This document shows, piece after piece, positions 62,563-64,000 of a stretch of 64,000 bases of DNA. Where the stretch lies: assembly GCA_904394975.1 (NCBI GenBank), contig CAJFNQ010000017.1, positions 123,298 to 187,297 of the forward strand. The letters run 5' to 3'. Position 1 is the first letter of the stretch. The number at the start of each line of letters is the position of its first letter. Under the pieces are notes generated by a model that was given only the letters and a program-made list of their open reading frames with translations, was not told where the DNA came from and did not search any database. This DNA is from Metaruminococcus_A gallistercoris (GTDB taxonomy: Bacteria; Bacillota; Clostridia; Oscillospirales; Ruminococcaceae). A program made the position numbers and the translations under genes.

Positions 62563-62630
62563 ACTTTTATGTCTTTAGGAGTTAGAAAAAATGCCCAGCT
62601 CTTTTTTGCAGTTAGACTTGAACACATATA

Positions 62631-63052
62631 TCAATTTTTGTCATGCGGTCTTATACCCGATAAATGAATCAGTGGGTAACCGTCATTAACTTTTTTGCTT
62701 CCATATAAATCTACTCGCATAGATTTAATCAATTCCGTCAGTAGTTCATCGTGTTCTTTTCCGCTAATTGGTCTTGCTGAAGGGTTATTTTTATCGTGAA
62801 ATCTCATCAAATTACTTACTACTTCAGAACTGCCAACTAATATTAATCTATTCTGGGCGTCATCTAACTCAGCAAACTCATCCTTCATAAGCACATTATT
62901 ACTAATAGCTTTTGCATATTTTGTGTAGTACTCTTGTTTTAGATTCCGTTCCTCAAACTTAAGCTGATTTTTTTCGTCAAATAGTTAGTTATAATTGCAG
63001 TAATAATAGTAACACAAGCGCCAACAATAGCAACTATTATTTCGTTATTCAT
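62631..63052 (-). pseudogene. Small membrane-anchored protein with a frameshift at a T7/A7 run
   Basis: ATG at 63052 with GGAAG upstream opens a hydrophobic N-terminal segment (IIVAIVGACVTIITAIITNYL) ending at an early TAA. Adding one A to the seven-A run (plus-strand T run at 62968-62974) joins it to KNQLKFEERNLKQEYYTKYA and on to the 87-residue frame 62894-62631. The restored protein would be about 131 residues: one membrane helix, a coiled-coil-like linker, and a soluble C-terminal domain ending LIHLSGIRPHDKN. No function recognised. Sequencing error, phase variation or decay all fit. Confidence 0.7.
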
Positions 63053-63250
63053 TATTTTACTTCCTTCTAATCAAAATTATGAAACAAACATTTGTTACTT
63101 TCTTGACCTTTGTGTCCAATTTCAAAGTAAAGAATAGACTCTGAAACCTACATAAAATAAGGCTTTACAGCCAAAACACTATAGATGCAGGAAATTTTGA
63201 TCGTTTACATTAGGATTTTTTCATGCCAAATACCTGTGATTAAACGGAAT

Positions 63251-64000
63251 TCATTTTTGATTTAATACCTGCTTTTGCATATAAGAAAATAAAATACCTT
63301 TTTTCCATGTGGAAGCATTTCGATATAAACCGGCCAAGTTAGTTAACTCTTGAGATGGAACGGTATGTACAGAAATACCTCCACCCAATGAAAAGCACAA
63401 GATGCTGTCAAGATCGTGCACAATTATCTTATCAAAGGTATGTAAATATGAAGCAGTAACGCTTTTGATACCTTCCGAAAATTCCAGTTTGTCGTGTTCT
63501 GCGAAACAGCCAATGCCAAATTCAAATAAATAATTTTGCTTGCATATTGTAAAATGAGGAGCGTTGAGCTTTCTTAATTTAGTTTCCAGATGTTCCAATA
63601 AAAATGGACATGGCGGTTTCCGCCAACAAGTCCTTTGCTATCAGAAACAGCCAACAATTTTCCGTCGGCAAAAAAGTTTCGCCACGAAATTTATGTAAAA
63701 GGCTAACTGGAATTTGATTTTTGGAAGCACCGAGATACTTCGTCATTACATTGTATGTATAGCCAATGTGATTGTTTTGTGCTCGAGTTACCTCTATGCC
63801 CAAAGAATTGTCATTATTTTTCCAATCGGGACTTTCCCATTTGTAGATATTATCAACAGATCCAGGATATAAATTTTCTATCACCAACAAGGCATAAATT
63901 TCATCAAACACACTAAGCTGATAGAGGAGACGGTGCGTTCTGTAAGTTCTTGGTTGTATTGAGAAAGCGGCCCTGATTTTTCAAAGGCCGCTTTCAGCAT
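63251..64000 (-). pseudogene. Frameshifted protein with a PD-(D/E)xK-like nuclease motif, partial
   Basis: Three reading frames join into one plausible protein running past the right edge: 64000-63913 (LSQYNQELTERTVSSISL), 63911-63579 (VFDEIYALLVIENLYPGSVD) and 63598-63251 (EHLETKLRKLNAPHFTICKQ). The junctions fit a GT repeat near 63913-63918 and one extra G near 63592. The middle part contains ESPDWKNNDNSLGIEVTRA, a spacing like the PD-x-(D/E)xK nuclease core, though the final Lys is Thr. Function not established. Confidence 0.6.

Noticed and set aside
1..64000. CRISPR arrays, tRNA, rRNA, transposases, prophage genes
   Set aside because: No regularly spaced direct repeats, tRNA cloverleaf, rRNA segments or recombinase motifs were recognised on reading through the window.

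Overview
The window looks like the chromosome of an endospore-forming Clostridia species, most likely from the Oscillospiraceae/Ruminococcaceae side. The grounds are a complete spoIIIA locus, both PolC and DnaE replicases, HPr kinase, WhiA and RapZ, the rplU-prp-rpmA order, strong AGGAGG ribosome binding sites and sigma-A promoters with 17-bp spacers. Most genes lie on the minus strand. No rRNA, tRNA, CRISPR array, transposase or phage gene was seen.

Layout by position: 1-960 rplU-prp-rpmA (rpmA cut by the left edge); 966-5869 spoIIIAA-AH; 5985-10668 (plus strand) a Phe-rich leader peptide with a terminator, then aroF-aroB-aroA-aroC; 10778-16051 ACT protein, hom, thrB, lysC, a HAD phosphatase and yebC; 16297-23883 the ten-gene operon hisZGDCBHAFIE; 23951-34522 pyrH-frr-uppS-cdsA-dxr-rseP-ispG-polC; 34856-38094 (plus) a large secreted PHP-domain protein split by a frameshift; 38556-40300 rpsB-tsf; 40445-44913 two M16 peptidase-like genes, lgt and folD; 45056-53448 hprK-murB-rapZ-whiA-dnaE and pfkA; 53663-54889 (plus) a glycosyltransferase; 54981-60492 a polyamine operon (speA, speE, speB, carboxyspermidine dehydrogenase, carboxyspermidine decarboxylase); 61097-62479 (plus) a MATE transporter; 62526-64000 disrupted accessory genes.

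The core is biosynthetic housekeeping. Regulation can be read directly in several places. The aro operon has a 37-codon leader peptide with 12 Phe codons ahead of an intrinsic terminator, the layout of ribosome-mediated attenuation. The polyamine operon has a promoter about 390 bp upstream of speA, a structured leader with a short ORF, and a perfect terminator hairpin before speA. The his promoter overlaps a repeated semi-palindromic motif. rplU and rpsB have leaders that fit autoregulation. The polyamine operon encodes two possible spermidine routes but no AdoMet decarboxylase is seen here.

The oddest parts are the PHP surface gene inserted between tsf and pyrH, which are often neighbours, and the right end, where two accessory genes carry three apparent frameshifts within about 1.4 kb. 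No complete, clearly new defence or metabolic system is visible. The strongest novelty candidates are the two leader-RNA regions (aro and polyamine).
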